A stretch of 7,861 nt of DNA from an uncultured cyanobacterium (GCA_945836835.1 CAMAML010000045.1:1-7861), one strand, 5' to 3'. Shown: positions 1 through 5,849, numbered from the stretch's first letter. Program-made: numbers and translations. Notes: generated from the letters alone by a model not told the origin.

Positions 1-255
1 AAATCTAAAATCATTTTCGAGCTGTTATCCGAAACGCTCAGGGAAGAACGTGAAAAGCAGGGGAAGTCGTTGCGATTGCTCGCCGACGAGTTTGACATAC
101 AAAAATCGCTCATAAGTCGGTTAGAAAACGGAGTGAATGAGCCAAAACTCATCTCGTTGTGGACTTTATGCGAGGCGTTAGGGGTTAGACCGTCGGAATT
201 GTTAAGAAAAATTGAGGAAAAATTGCCTGCGGATTTTTCGCTTATCGAAAAATAA
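1..255 (+). CDS. XRE/Cro-C1-type helix-turn-helix regulator, 5' end outside the window
   Basis: The reading frame is open from base 1 to a TAA at 253-255, giving 84 residues. A TTG at 70 could serve as a start, but it falls inside the first helices of the fold, so the true start is most likely upstream of the window. The visible part fits an HTH_3 domain: helix 1 around ELLSETLREEREKQG, then SLRLLADEF, the recognition helix region KSLISRLENG, and the closing helices LWTLCEALGVRPSELL. 'S-x-I-S-R-L-E-N-G' is the hallmark of this family. Only about 15 residues follow the domain, with no effector or peptidase domain, so this is a small DNA-binding regulator. Its targets cannot be read from the sequence. 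It converges on the next gene and shares no operon with anything visible. Confidence 0.85.
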   Translation, partial: KSKIIFELLSETLREEREKQGKSLRLLADEFDIQKSLISRLENGVNEPKLISLWTLCEALGVRPSELLRKIEEKLPADFSLIEK

Positions 256-284
256 AAAAACGCCGAAACCCGTAAGTTTCGACG
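254..284 (-). terminator. Rho-independent terminator of the 333-941 gene
   Basis: Arms 261-269 (cgccgaaac) and 276-284 (gtttcgacg) form a 9-bp stem with a 6-base loop. On the minus strand the single imperfect pair is a G-T wobble, and the stem is followed directly by seven T's (complement of 254-260). It lies about 50 bases past the minus-strand stop. The plus strand has no T-run after the stem, so it does not obviously terminate the convergent XRE gene. Confidence 0.8.
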
Positions 285-332
285 ATAATACCACTAATAA
301 AAACATAAAATATGAACTTAATACCTGACCGA

Positions 333-941
333 CTATCTTATTGCCGGTTCTTTTTCTCTCATGGGTTGAGGTTTTGCGTAATAAGACCCCGTCCCTTTAG
401 AGCCTGACCCCGAGCGGAGTTGTTCCATATAGATTTGCCCGTTCTTTACGACTTGTTGAAGTTTTGTTAAGTCGGTCTCGAGGTTTGTTAAAACTTGTTC
501 CGCATAGATTTCCGCACCTTCTTTGGTTTTGATTGCGTCGTCTGCAGCTTGTGAACGAATTGCGTCAGCCTCTTCCATGGCTTTGCGTTTCAATTCTTCA
601 CACTCTTCCTGAACCTGATTTCTAATTCTGATACCTTCACGTTCAACAGCTTTGATAAAATCTGCCTCACTCAATTTTCTATCCGCTTCCATCTGAGCAT
701 CGGCGACGATTTTTTCGGCTTTTTGTTGAGCTTCAATCTGAAGTTCTTCTCTGCGGCGTAAAAACGCACGTGCCTCTTGAACCTCGACCGGTAATGAGGC
801 GTATATTCTGTCAATCAACGTCAAAATCTCATCGGGTTTTACGACCACAAACTTGTTTGGGATAATCGTAAAACTTTCGTCTATCGCCAATTCCAATAAC
901 TTTAATAAATCATATACTCCATTTTGTTGCATGTTCGTCAC
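333..941 (-). CDS. Coiled-coil protein with Cdv3/DivIVA-like N-terminal module
   Basis: 202 residues with no signal peptide or membrane segment, so probably cytoplasmic. Residues 10-62 form a compact module starting Y-D-L-L and ending P-V-E-V-Q-E-A-R-A-F-L-R. Residues about 62-175 are a long charged, Ala/Glu/Lys-rich helix of coiled-coil type, superficially like ATP synthase b subunits. Residues 176-202 are a Gly/Ser/Pro-rich tail. The plan resembles, from memory, the cyanobacterial DivIVA-like protein Cdv3, which also lies near coaD; that assignment is inference. The start taken is GTG (939-941), with AAAGGG seven bases upstream. An in-frame ATG three codons later (930-932) lies too far from that site. 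It has its own promoter and terminator. The upstream neighbour (1054-1431) carries two copies of the same module. A role in division or shape is possible but unproven. Confidence 0.85.
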   Translation of the reverse strand: MTNMQQNGVYDLLKLLELAIDESFTIIPNKFVVVKPDEILTLIDRIYASLPVEVQEARAFLRRREELQIEAQQKAEKIVADAQMEADRKLSEADFIKAVEREGIRIRNQVQEECEELKRKAMEEADAIRSQAADDAIKTKEGAEIYAEQVLTNLETDLTKLQQVVKNGQIYMEQLRSGSGSKGTGSYYAKPQPMREKEPAIR

Positions 942-966
942 ACATATTCCCTTTCCATGTAACTTT

Positions 967-996
967 ATTGTACAATAGTTTGAAAACGATTGTCAA
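967..996 (-). promoter_or_regulatory. Sigma70-type promoter for the 333-941 gene
   Basis: On the minus strand a perfect TTGACA -35 box (991-996) is followed, after 18 bases, by TACAAT (967-972), a 5/6 match to TATAAT. The start codon lies about 25 bases downstream of the -10 box. This suggests the coiled-coil gene can be transcribed independently of the coaD cluster. A second TTGACA on the opposite strand (1015-1020) makes an inverted TGTCAA/TTGACA pair around an A-rich centre. Confidence 0.75.
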
Positions 997-1053
997 ATAA
1001 TTTAAAAAAAAATATTGACATGTGCTTAACATTGTTTACGTTTCATCAAAATC

Positions 1054-1431
1054 TCATCTTTTTTCCCTCAAAAAAGCCCGTGCCTCCACAAGTTCGACGG
1101 GAAATCGGGTATACATTTCATCGACCGGAGGAAGGATTTTGCGGAGATCTATCACTGCAAACATCCCTAAAAACAAGGAAACCGAGGTATTTACGACCGC
1201 TCTCATATTGTCCGCAATCTCATAAACACTTCTAAAATCCGCCGAACCTTTATGCATTCCGTATGCGTGTGCCTCTTGGATTTCAGGCGGTATTGCTGAC
1301 TCTATTTTGTCGATAATCCCCAAAATCTCTTTGGATTTTACGATTACGGAATTTCTCCAAACAAGCGGAAAACCGTTATCTAAAACCAATTCCATAGACC
1401 TTAACAAATCATAAATTTCTTCTTTTGGCAT
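1054..1431 (-). CDS. Two-copy module paralogue of the coiled-coil protein, truncated before the coiled coil
   Basis: 125 residues, ATG at 1429-1431 with AGGAAG upstream, starting 30 bases after coaD, so very likely co-transcribed with it. I do not recognise a named family, but the internal structure is plain. Residues 7-57 (Y-D-L-L ... I-Q-E-A-H-A-Y) and residues 70-122 (Y-E-I-A ... V-E-A-R-A-F-L-R) both align without gaps to residues 10-62 of the downstream 202-residue protein. By my hand count that is about 23/51 and 18/53 identities. The second copy has lost most of the charged residues of its first half, with a hydrophobic stretch SVSLFLGMFAVI instead. The protein stops right where the paralogue's coiled coil begins. 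After the A6 run at 1059-1064 another frame continues D-E-I-L-M-K-R-K-Q-C, so a frameshift may have removed the coiled coil. It could be a functional small partner or a decaying duplicate. Confidence 0.75.
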   Translation of the reverse strand: MPKEEIYDLLRSMELVLDNGFPLVWRNSVIVKSKEILGIIDKIESAIPPEIQEAHAYGMHKGSADFRSVYEIADNMRAVVNTSVSLFLGMFAVIDLRKILPPVDEMYTRFPVELVEARAFLREKR

Positions 1432-1461
1432 GCTAATCTTCTTCCTGTATTAACGCCGAGA

Positions 1462-1935
1462 TTATCTGCGTTTCATCAAAAAATCGTAAACGGGCTGGGG
1501 GACAAACTTGGAAATATCCCCGCCGTTGTTGTAAATTTCCTTAATTGTGCTTGATGAGATAAAGTTATACTTAGGCTTGGTCGTGAGAAAAACGGTGCGA
1601 ATATTTTCGCACAAAGCACTGTTTGCCTGAGATAGTTGAAGCTCGTATTCAAAATCCGAAACCGCCCTCAGTCCTCGTATCAAGACTTTTGCACCCGCTT
1701 TTTTGGCGTATTCTATCGTAAGCCCTTCAAAGCTGTCGACTTCGACGTTGTCAAGGTGGGTAATGCTTTCTTTTATGAGGCTAACCCTCTCCTCAACGCT
1801 CAAAAATCCTTTCTTTTGCGGGTTATTTGCCACTGCGATAATAACCTTGTCAAAAACTTCGGAACCTACTTTCAATATATGCAAATGTCCTTTGGTAATC
1901 GGGTCAAAACTTCCCGGATAAACTGCTGTTGTCAT
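1462..1935 (-). CDS. coaD: Phosphopantetheine adenylyltransferase
   Basis: 157 residues, the usual length for bacterial PPAT. It catalyses the penultimate step of coenzyme A synthesis, transferring the adenylyl group of ATP to 4'-phosphopantetheine to give dephospho-CoA and pyrophosphate. It acts as a cytoplasmic, normally hexameric, nucleotidyltransferase. Motifs seen: YPGSFDPITKGH at 6-17 with the nucleotidyltransferase T-x-G-H (T14-H17); IRGLRAVSDFEYE at 86-98; and the C-terminal nucleotide-binding ISSSTIKE at 126-133. Nothing essential appears missing. ATG at 1933-1935 is preceded by AAAGGA at 11 bases. The upstream HD-GYP-like gene ends 46 bases away and the downstream two-module gene begins 30 bases away, so all three probably form one leftward transcript. 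An extended -10-like TGGTAAAAT lies in the upstream gap, without a convincing -35. Confidence 0.97.
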   Translation of the reverse strand: MTTAVYPGSFDPITKGHLHILKVGSEVFDKVIIAVANNPQKKGFLSVEERVSLIKESITHLDNVEVDSFEGLTIEYAKKAGAKVLIRGLRAVSDFEYELQLSQANSALCENIRTVFLTTKPKYNFISSSTIKEIYNNGGDISKFVPQPVYDFLMKRR

Positions 1936-1981
1936 GGTTGTTTAAGTCCTTTCCATGCCCGCATTTTACCACAAAAAAACG

Positions 1982-3274
1982 TCAGACGCATTGTTCAAGA
2001 GCCGAAACCACGTCAAAGTCCCACTTTTGACCTGCCTCTTCTTTCATTATCGAAAGAGCCTTATCCTTGTCCATGGCTTTTCTGAAGGGTCTATCGGAGG
2101 TGAGTGCGTTATAAGCGTCCGCAACCGCAATAATCCTTGAACCAAACGGGATTGAACGCCCTTTTAAGCCTTCCGGAGTTCCCGAGCCGTCTACCCTTTC
2201 TTTCTGATAAGTTATATAAGGGACGACTTCCGAGAGGAAGTTAATGTTCATAAGGAGGTTCACCCCGACATTTGCATGTTCTTGGATTTTTTTCAACTCA
2301 TCGGCATTGAGCTTTCTGTCGGCGGAAAAAATCTCTTCGGGGATAACGATTTTCCCGATATTTTGGAGAAGCCCCGCATAATATATCAAATCCGTTGTTT
2401 TTTCGTTCAAACCGAGCTGTTTGCAAATCTTTCGTGCAAGTTCTGCTGTGTTTTTGGAATGCGAAACCTTGTAATGCCCTTTTGTATCCACCGCACGAGC
2501 CAAATGTTCGACAAAATCCTGCTGATAGTCGCACAAATCACCGATTAAGGCGGTCAATTCGGCTCTTGAATGTTGTAATTCAAGGTCGGATGCGGTTTCA
2601 TCTTCCGTAAGGTGAACCGTTTCGTCGATACAGCCCTGCAAAGTGAGCGAAGTTGCAAGGAGTTTTGCCATGCTCTCAAGCAAATTTATATAAGATTTTG
2701 CGATACTTTTTCTTGCACTTGTTTGAATTGCGACGACCCCGACTTTTTGGGAGTTGCAGTACATCGGAGTAGCAACGATACCGTCTTTAGCGATTGTATC
2801 ACATTCGGTGAACGTTACGCTGATAATGGAGTTTTCGCTAAACTTGTAACCTTCACGAACTATACCTTCAACGGAAGTTCCCGCCAAAACAAGATCAAAA
2901 TCGGGGTTTGCCAAGCCTTTTGCATAATCCGTCGTCAAATAGATGTTACACTTTTCGACTTCAAGCATTTGAACAATCGAGTGTGCGATTGCCGTATAAA
3001 TTGCGTAGTCCTCTTTCTTGTCAAAATTCAGAAGGGAAAGCGTTTTATTTGAAGAATAAATCGCAACCAATTCCGACAACTGGTTTTTGAGCCTGTCTTT
3101 CTTGCCTTTTTCGTTTTGACTGATTTTCTTTGCCAAATCCTCGGAGATTAAGTGTTCCGATATAAAATCACCCAAATTCAGGGCAAAAAACTCTTCCAGC
3201 GGTTCGGAAGTTTCAAAGAACTCGTCGGATTGCCCGAACAGAGAAACACCGTTTTTTTCTTTATCGTCAGCCAT
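1982..3274 (-). CDS. GAF domain plus degenerate HD-GYP domain protein
   Basis: 430 residues, no signal peptide or membrane segment, so a cytoplasmic sensor-type protein. Residues 1-70 are charged and unassigned. About 85-212 form a GAF domain (AIAHSIVQMLEVEKCNIYL through VGVVAIQTS and the closing helix), a small-molecule sensing fold. About 255-425 form an HD-GYP domain, normally a cyclic-di-GMP phosphodiesterase. Key residues are altered. The H-D metal pair of 'LHDIGK' is Q304-N305 (LLQNIGK). The 'HHE' before DGxG is Q357-K358-E359. GYP is GTP (365-367). H272, H333 and D386 are kept. Known enzymes need the H-D pair for di-metal catalysis, so I infer loss of that activity and a binding or regulatory role. 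ATG at 3272-3274 has AAGGA seven bases upstream. It is the first gene of the coaD cluster. Confidence 0.88.
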   Translation of the reverse strand: MADDKEKNGVSLFGQSDEFFETSEPLEEFFALNLGDFISEHLISEDLAKKISQNEKGKKDRLKNQLSELVAIYSSNKTLSLLNFDKKEDYAIYTAIAHSIVQMLEVEKCNIYLTTDYAKGLANPDFDLVLAGTSVEGIVREGYKFSENSIISVTFTECDTIAKDGIVATPMYCNSQKVGVVAIQTSARKSIAKSYINLLESMAKLLATSLTLQGCIDETVHLTEDETASDLELQHSRAELTALIGDLCDYQQDFVEHLARAVDTKGHYKVSHSKNTAELARKICKQLGLNEKTTDLIYYAGLLQNIGKIVIPEEIFSADRKLNADELKKIQEHANVGVNLLMNINFLSEVVPYITYQKERVDGSGTPEGLKGRSIPFGSRIIAVADAYNALTSDRPFRKAMDKDKALSIMKEEAGQKWDFDVVSALEQCV

Positions 3275-3298
3275 TAAGTTATCCTTCTACCTGAATAC

Positions 3299-3325
3299 TC
3301 TATACCAATTCTATACGGAAATCAA
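3299..3325 (-). promoter_or_regulatory. Weak candidate promoter of the HD-GYP/coaD cluster
   Basis: On the minus strand TTGATT (3320-3325) and an extended -10, TGGTATAGA (TATAGA at 3299-3304), are 15 bases apart, which is short. TATAGA also occurs at 3310-3315, eleven bases upstream. The extended -10 is the better part of the signal. It is the only plausible promoter between the ftsH terminator and this gene. Confidence 0.35.
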
Positions 3326-3366
3326 ACGTAAAACTTTAATTAATTTTACAAAAATTCATACGTTTG
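3323..3366. repeat. Inverted repeat upstream of the HD-GYP gene
   Basis: CAAACGTA (3323-3330) and TACGTTTG (3359-3366) are perfect reverse complements, with 28 very AT-rich bases between them. The left arm overlaps the candidate -35 region of the HD-GYP cluster. Two dyad half-sites on the same face of the helix would suit a dimeric regulator or a DNA loop. It has no T-run, so it is not a terminator. Confidence 0.45.
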
Positions 3367-3391
3367 GAGGAGAAATCAACACATATTATAT

Positions 3392-3430
3392 AAAAAAAGA
3401 GGCTTCCGAATTTTGTTTAAAGCCTCTTTT
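3392..3430 (-). terminator. Rho-independent terminator of ftsH
   Basis: A perfect 11-bp stem, AAAAGAGGCTT (3395-3405) with AAGCCTCTTTT (3420-3430), encloses a 14-base loop. On the minus strand it is followed by a run of seven T's. It begins about 23 bases beyond the ftsH stop codon. On the plus strand a short T-run also follows, but no plus-strand gene lies there. Confidence 0.88.
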
Positions 3431-3453
3431 CTTATAATGTTTTTGTTCGCAAC

Positions 3454-5346
3454 CTACGAACTTCTGCCCGCTCTGACGCGTTCCATGATTTCCTGAAATT
3501 CTTTTTCGTCGATTGTTTCTTTCTCAAGAAGTTCACGGGAAATAGTTTCGAGCATATCTCTGTTTTCGGTAAGCAAACTTTTTGCGATGGCGTACCTGTC
3601 ATCGACTATGCGTTTAATTTCGGAGTCTATTTCGTAGGCAACCTGTTCGGAATAATCCCTTTGGTGCCCGAAATCACGACCCATAAAGACGTTATCTTCG
3701 TTTTTGCCGTAAGCCATATTGCCGAGTTTTTCGGACATGCCCCAAGCCGTCACCATTTTTCGTGCCATATTTGTTACGTTAATCAAATCCTGCGACGCAC
3801 CCGTCGAAACTCTGTCAACACCGTAGACGATTTCTTCTGCGGCACGACCGCCAAGGGATACCGTAATCTTTGCAAGCAATTTGGCTTTACTTACGTGAAC
3901 GGATTCGTCCTTTGGTCTTGTCCAAGTGACACCTAACGCCATGCCTCTTGGGATAATCGAGACCTTATGCAACTCGTTTGCGTCTTTAAGCAGTTTGTCA
4001 ATCAAAGCATGTCCGACTTCGTGATATGAAGTTAATTCTTTATCCTCGTCGGTCAGAACCTTGCTTTTCTTCTCGACACCCGCAATAACCCTGTCGATAG
4101 AGTTGTCCACATCTTCCATCGAAATTTTTGTCTTGTTGTTTCTTGCGGCAAGCAGTGCCGACTCGTTTAATAGGTTTTGCAAATCCGCACCCGTGAACCC
4201 CGGAGTCCTCTTTGCCAAAACCTTCAAATCCACGTTGCTTTCGAGCTGTTTATTTTTTGCGTGAACTTTCAATATCTCTTCTCTGCCTTTGACGTCGGGA
4301 GCGTTTATATAAATCTGTCTGTCAAACCTTCCCGGTCTCAGGAGTGCATTGTCTAAAATATCAGGTCTGTTCGTTGCGGCAATAACTATTATATTGGTGT
4401 TTTCGTCAAACCCGTCCATTTCAACGAGCAACTGGTTAAGGGTTTGTTCTCTTTCGTCATGCCCGCCACCTAAGCCCGCACCTCTCTGACGACCGACTGC
4501 ATCGATTTCATCGATAAAAATTATGCACGGCTGATGTTTTTTAGCCTGCTCGAACAAATCTCTCACACGGCTTGCACCGACCCCGACGAACATTTCGACA
4601 AAATCCGAACCGCTAATCGAGAAGAACGGCACACCTGCCTCGCCTGCAACCGCCTTTGCCATTAAGGTTTTACCCGTTCCCGGAGGTCCTACGAGCAAAA
4701 CGCCCTTCGGAATTCTTGCACCGAGTTTGATATATTTTTCACCGTTTTTCAAAAAGTCGACGATTTCTTCGAGTTCTTTTTTCTCTTCGTCAATGCCCGC
4801 AACGTCTTTAAACGTGGTCTTAACCTTGCTGTCAAGCATCATTTTTGCCTTGCTTTTGCCAAAGCTCATTGCCTGACTTCCGCCCGCTTGAAGGCTCTTT
4901 GCCATTACTACCAAGAATATTATGAACAACAACGGCAAAAGTATGCTCCCGAAAAGCCCGACCATCTGAGAGGACTCTGACGGTTTTTTAACCGAAAATT
5001 CCACCCCGTTTTTCTCTAACCTTGAAATCAGTGTGTCGTCATCAGGAGTCAAAACCTTGTATTGAACGACAGGTGTTTTCTTTTCCGGTGAAAGGAACGG
5101 GCTTGTAAGCTGATTTTCGGCAGGCTTGGTTTCTTCCGCCTGCGGTTGATTTTTCGGTACCGCAATGAGATAATTGTCCGCTTTTTCTACTTTTGAGAAC
5201 TCGCCTTTATCAAGTTTTTCCAAAAAGTTTGAATAAGAAAGCTCTCTTGTGTCCGTCAGCGGTCCTGACATATAGACCGACGAAATGAACACCAAAGCCA
5301 CGATTACCAAGATTATCCACATCCCTGCCGATTGATTTTTATTCAT
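3454..5346 (-). CDS. ftsH: ATP-dependent zinc metalloprotease FtsH
   Basis: 630 residues, the normal length. FtsH is a hexameric membrane-anchored AAA+ protease that degrades damaged or unassembled membrane proteins and some regulators. Order of parts: transmembrane helix 9-27; extracytoplasmic domain about 28-127; second helix about 128-149; AAA+ module with Walker A GPPGTGKT (220-227), pore loop F253-V-G, Walker B IIFIDE (275-280) and second region of homology (about 324-343). The peptidase domain follows, with zinc motif HEVGH (442-446) and the likely third ligand D520 in STGASQD; a coiled C-terminus closes it. All catalytic residues are present. Residues about 65-95 of the extracytoplasmic domain are rich in Pro, Glu, Gln and Lys, as if a linker were inserted. 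ATG at 5344-5346 has GAGAGGG upstream. It is transcribed alone, from its own promoter to its own terminator. Confidence 0.98.
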   Translation of the reverse strand: MNKNQSAGMWIILVIVALVFISSVYMSGPLTDTRELSYSNFLEKLDKGEFSKVEKADNYLIAVPKNQPQAEETKPAENQLTSPFLSPEKKTPVVQYKVLTPDDDTLISRLEKNGVEFSVKKPSESSQMVGLFGSILLPLLFIIFLVVMAKSLQAGGSQAMSFGKSKAKMMLDSKVKTTFKDVAGIDEEKKELEEIVDFLKNGEKYIKLGARIPKGVLLVGPPGTGKTLMAKAVAGEAGVPFFSISGSDFVEMFVGVGASRVRDLFEQAKKHQPCIIFIDEIDAVGRQRGAGLGGGHDEREQTLNQLLVEMDGFDENTNIIVIAATNRPDILDNALLRPGRFDRQIYINAPDVKGREEILKVHAKNKQLESNVDLKVLAKRTPGFTGADLQNLLNESALLAARNNKTKISMEDVDNSIDRVIAGVEKKSKVLTDEDKELTSYHEVGHALIDKLLKDANELHKVSIIPRGMALGVTWTRPKDESVHVSKAKLLAKITVSLGGRAAEEIVYGVDRVSTGASQDLINVTNMARKMVTAWGMSEKLGNMAYGKNEDNVFMGRDFGHQRDYSEQVAYEIDSEIKRIVDDRYAIAKSLLTENRDMLETISRELLEKETIDEKEFQEIMERVRAGRSS

Positions 5347-5377
5347 TTTTTCCCTCTCTCTTGTCTGTTATGTTTTA

Positions 5378-5406
5378 ATTATACCCAAAGTGGTGATACT
5401 TTGCAA
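5378..5406 (-). promoter_or_regulatory. ftsH promoter with embedded inverted repeat
   Basis: On the minus strand TTGCAA (5401-5406) is followed after exactly 17 bases by a perfect TATAAT (5378-5383), about 32 bases ahead of the start codon. Between and over these boxes lies a dyad, CAAAGT (5386-5391) and ACTTTG (5398-5403), six bases apart. It fills the spacer and overlaps the -35 box, the classic place for a repressor operator. It does not match the CIRCE heat-shock operator. Confidence 0.8.
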
Positions 5407-5426
5407 GTAATTTTTTGGACTTCGAA

Positions 5427-5461
5427 GCGTGGCGGATTTTCCGAAGGAAAATCCGCCACGC
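5427..5461. repeat. Long perfect palindrome, 16-bp arms with a GAA loop
   Basis: Arms 5427-5442 and 5446-5461 are exact reverse complements for 16 bases (GCGTGGCGGATTTTCC in the left arm), with a 3-base loop. It sits between the stop of the cysteine-rich gene and the ftsH promoter. No T-run follows on either strand, so it is not a standard terminator. A REP-like dispersed palindrome or an mRNA 3'-end stabiliser is more likely. Confidence 0.8.
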
Positions 5462-5496
5462 AAGACCTCTCAATTATTCAATTTTACACCTTTTTC

Positions 5497-5799
5497 CTAT
5501 TGTTCAAAAGCTCTTTGGCAAGCGGTGCATTTCGGCTGTTCAACCTGCGCACACTTGTTGCACTTGTCTTTCTTAACCTTTTTACACTTGTCGACTTTCG
5601 GGCATTTACACTTTTCAACACGTTTGCACGGGTTACAGTTTTTGAACCCCGTAAACGGGTTTAAGCTGAATTTTGTGTAATTCGGACCTATCCCGACGTA
5701 CGGAAGAGGGTTCAAGTCGCCCACCTCAAACGCAAACGCACCCTGTGCAGGCAGTGCCAAAAATGCCGCTATCCCTAAATACATAAGAAATTTTTTCAT
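5497..5799 (-). CDS. Secreted lysine- and cysteine-rich small protein
   Basis: 100 residues, family not recognised. Residues 1-23 form a clear Sec signal peptide: MKK, a hydrophobic core, then A-F-A with likely cleavage after A23. No lipobox is present. Residues 24-54 are aromatic and proline-bearing (NPLPYVGIGPN, NPFTGF). Residues 55-95 hold nine cysteines (55, 58, 64, 66, 72, 80, 83, 91, 94), including three C-x-x-C pairs, amid many lysines. Near-repeats VEKCKC, VDKCKK and KDKCNKC suggest internal duplication. Such a mature protein of about 77 residues could bind metal or be disulphide cross-linked in the periplasm or on the surface; neither is shown. ATG at 5797-5799 has AAGGAG ten bases upstream. 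It stands alone, divergent from miaB, with a long palindrome 36 bases beyond its stop. Confidence 0.85.
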   Translation of the reverse strand: MKKFLMYLGIAAFLALPAQGAFAFEVGDLNPLPYVGIGPNYTKFSLNPFTGFKNCNPCKRVEKCKCPKVDKCKKVKKDKCNKCAQVEQPKCTACQRAFEQ

Positions 5800-5829
5800 A
5801 CTTGCAGATCTCCTTAATTTTTTTGTTTA

Positions 5830-5849
5830 GTATTTCGTTTCTCGAATAC
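5830..5849. repeat. Short hairpin in the leader of the cysteine-rich gene
   Basis: GTATTTCG (5830-5837) pairs with CGAATAC (5843-5849) over seven base pairs with one bulged T and a 5-base loop. It lies 31 bases upstream of the start codon, next to an AT-rich stretch and the Shine-Dalgarno site. It could be a leader structure or an operator. I saw no convincing promoter for this gene in 5800-5997. Confidence 0.35.

Noticed and set aside
1015..1020. Plus-strand TTGACA as a promoter -35 box
   Set aside because: No -10-like hexamer follows at 15-19 bases, and no plus-strand gene lies downstream.
1968..1990. Terminator between the HD-GYP gene and coaD
   Set aside because: CGTC and GACG before seven T's on the minus strand leave a one-base loop, which cannot fold into a terminator stem; the genes are better seen as co-transcribed.
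1636..2085. Plus-strand 149-codon open frame over coaD and the HD-GYP gene
   Set aside because: It is antisense to two well-supported genes, with no domain and no ribosome binding site.
3366..3373. Strong Shine-Dalgarno-like GGAGGAG on the plus strand, suggesting a small gene
   Set aside because: No ATG, GTG or TTG lies at a suitable distance and the following frame runs into the terminator stem.
5384..5403. CIRCE/HrcA operator at ftsH
   Set aside because: The dyad arms CAAAGT/ACTTTG and the 6-base gap do not match the TTAGCACTC-N9-GAGTGCTAA element.
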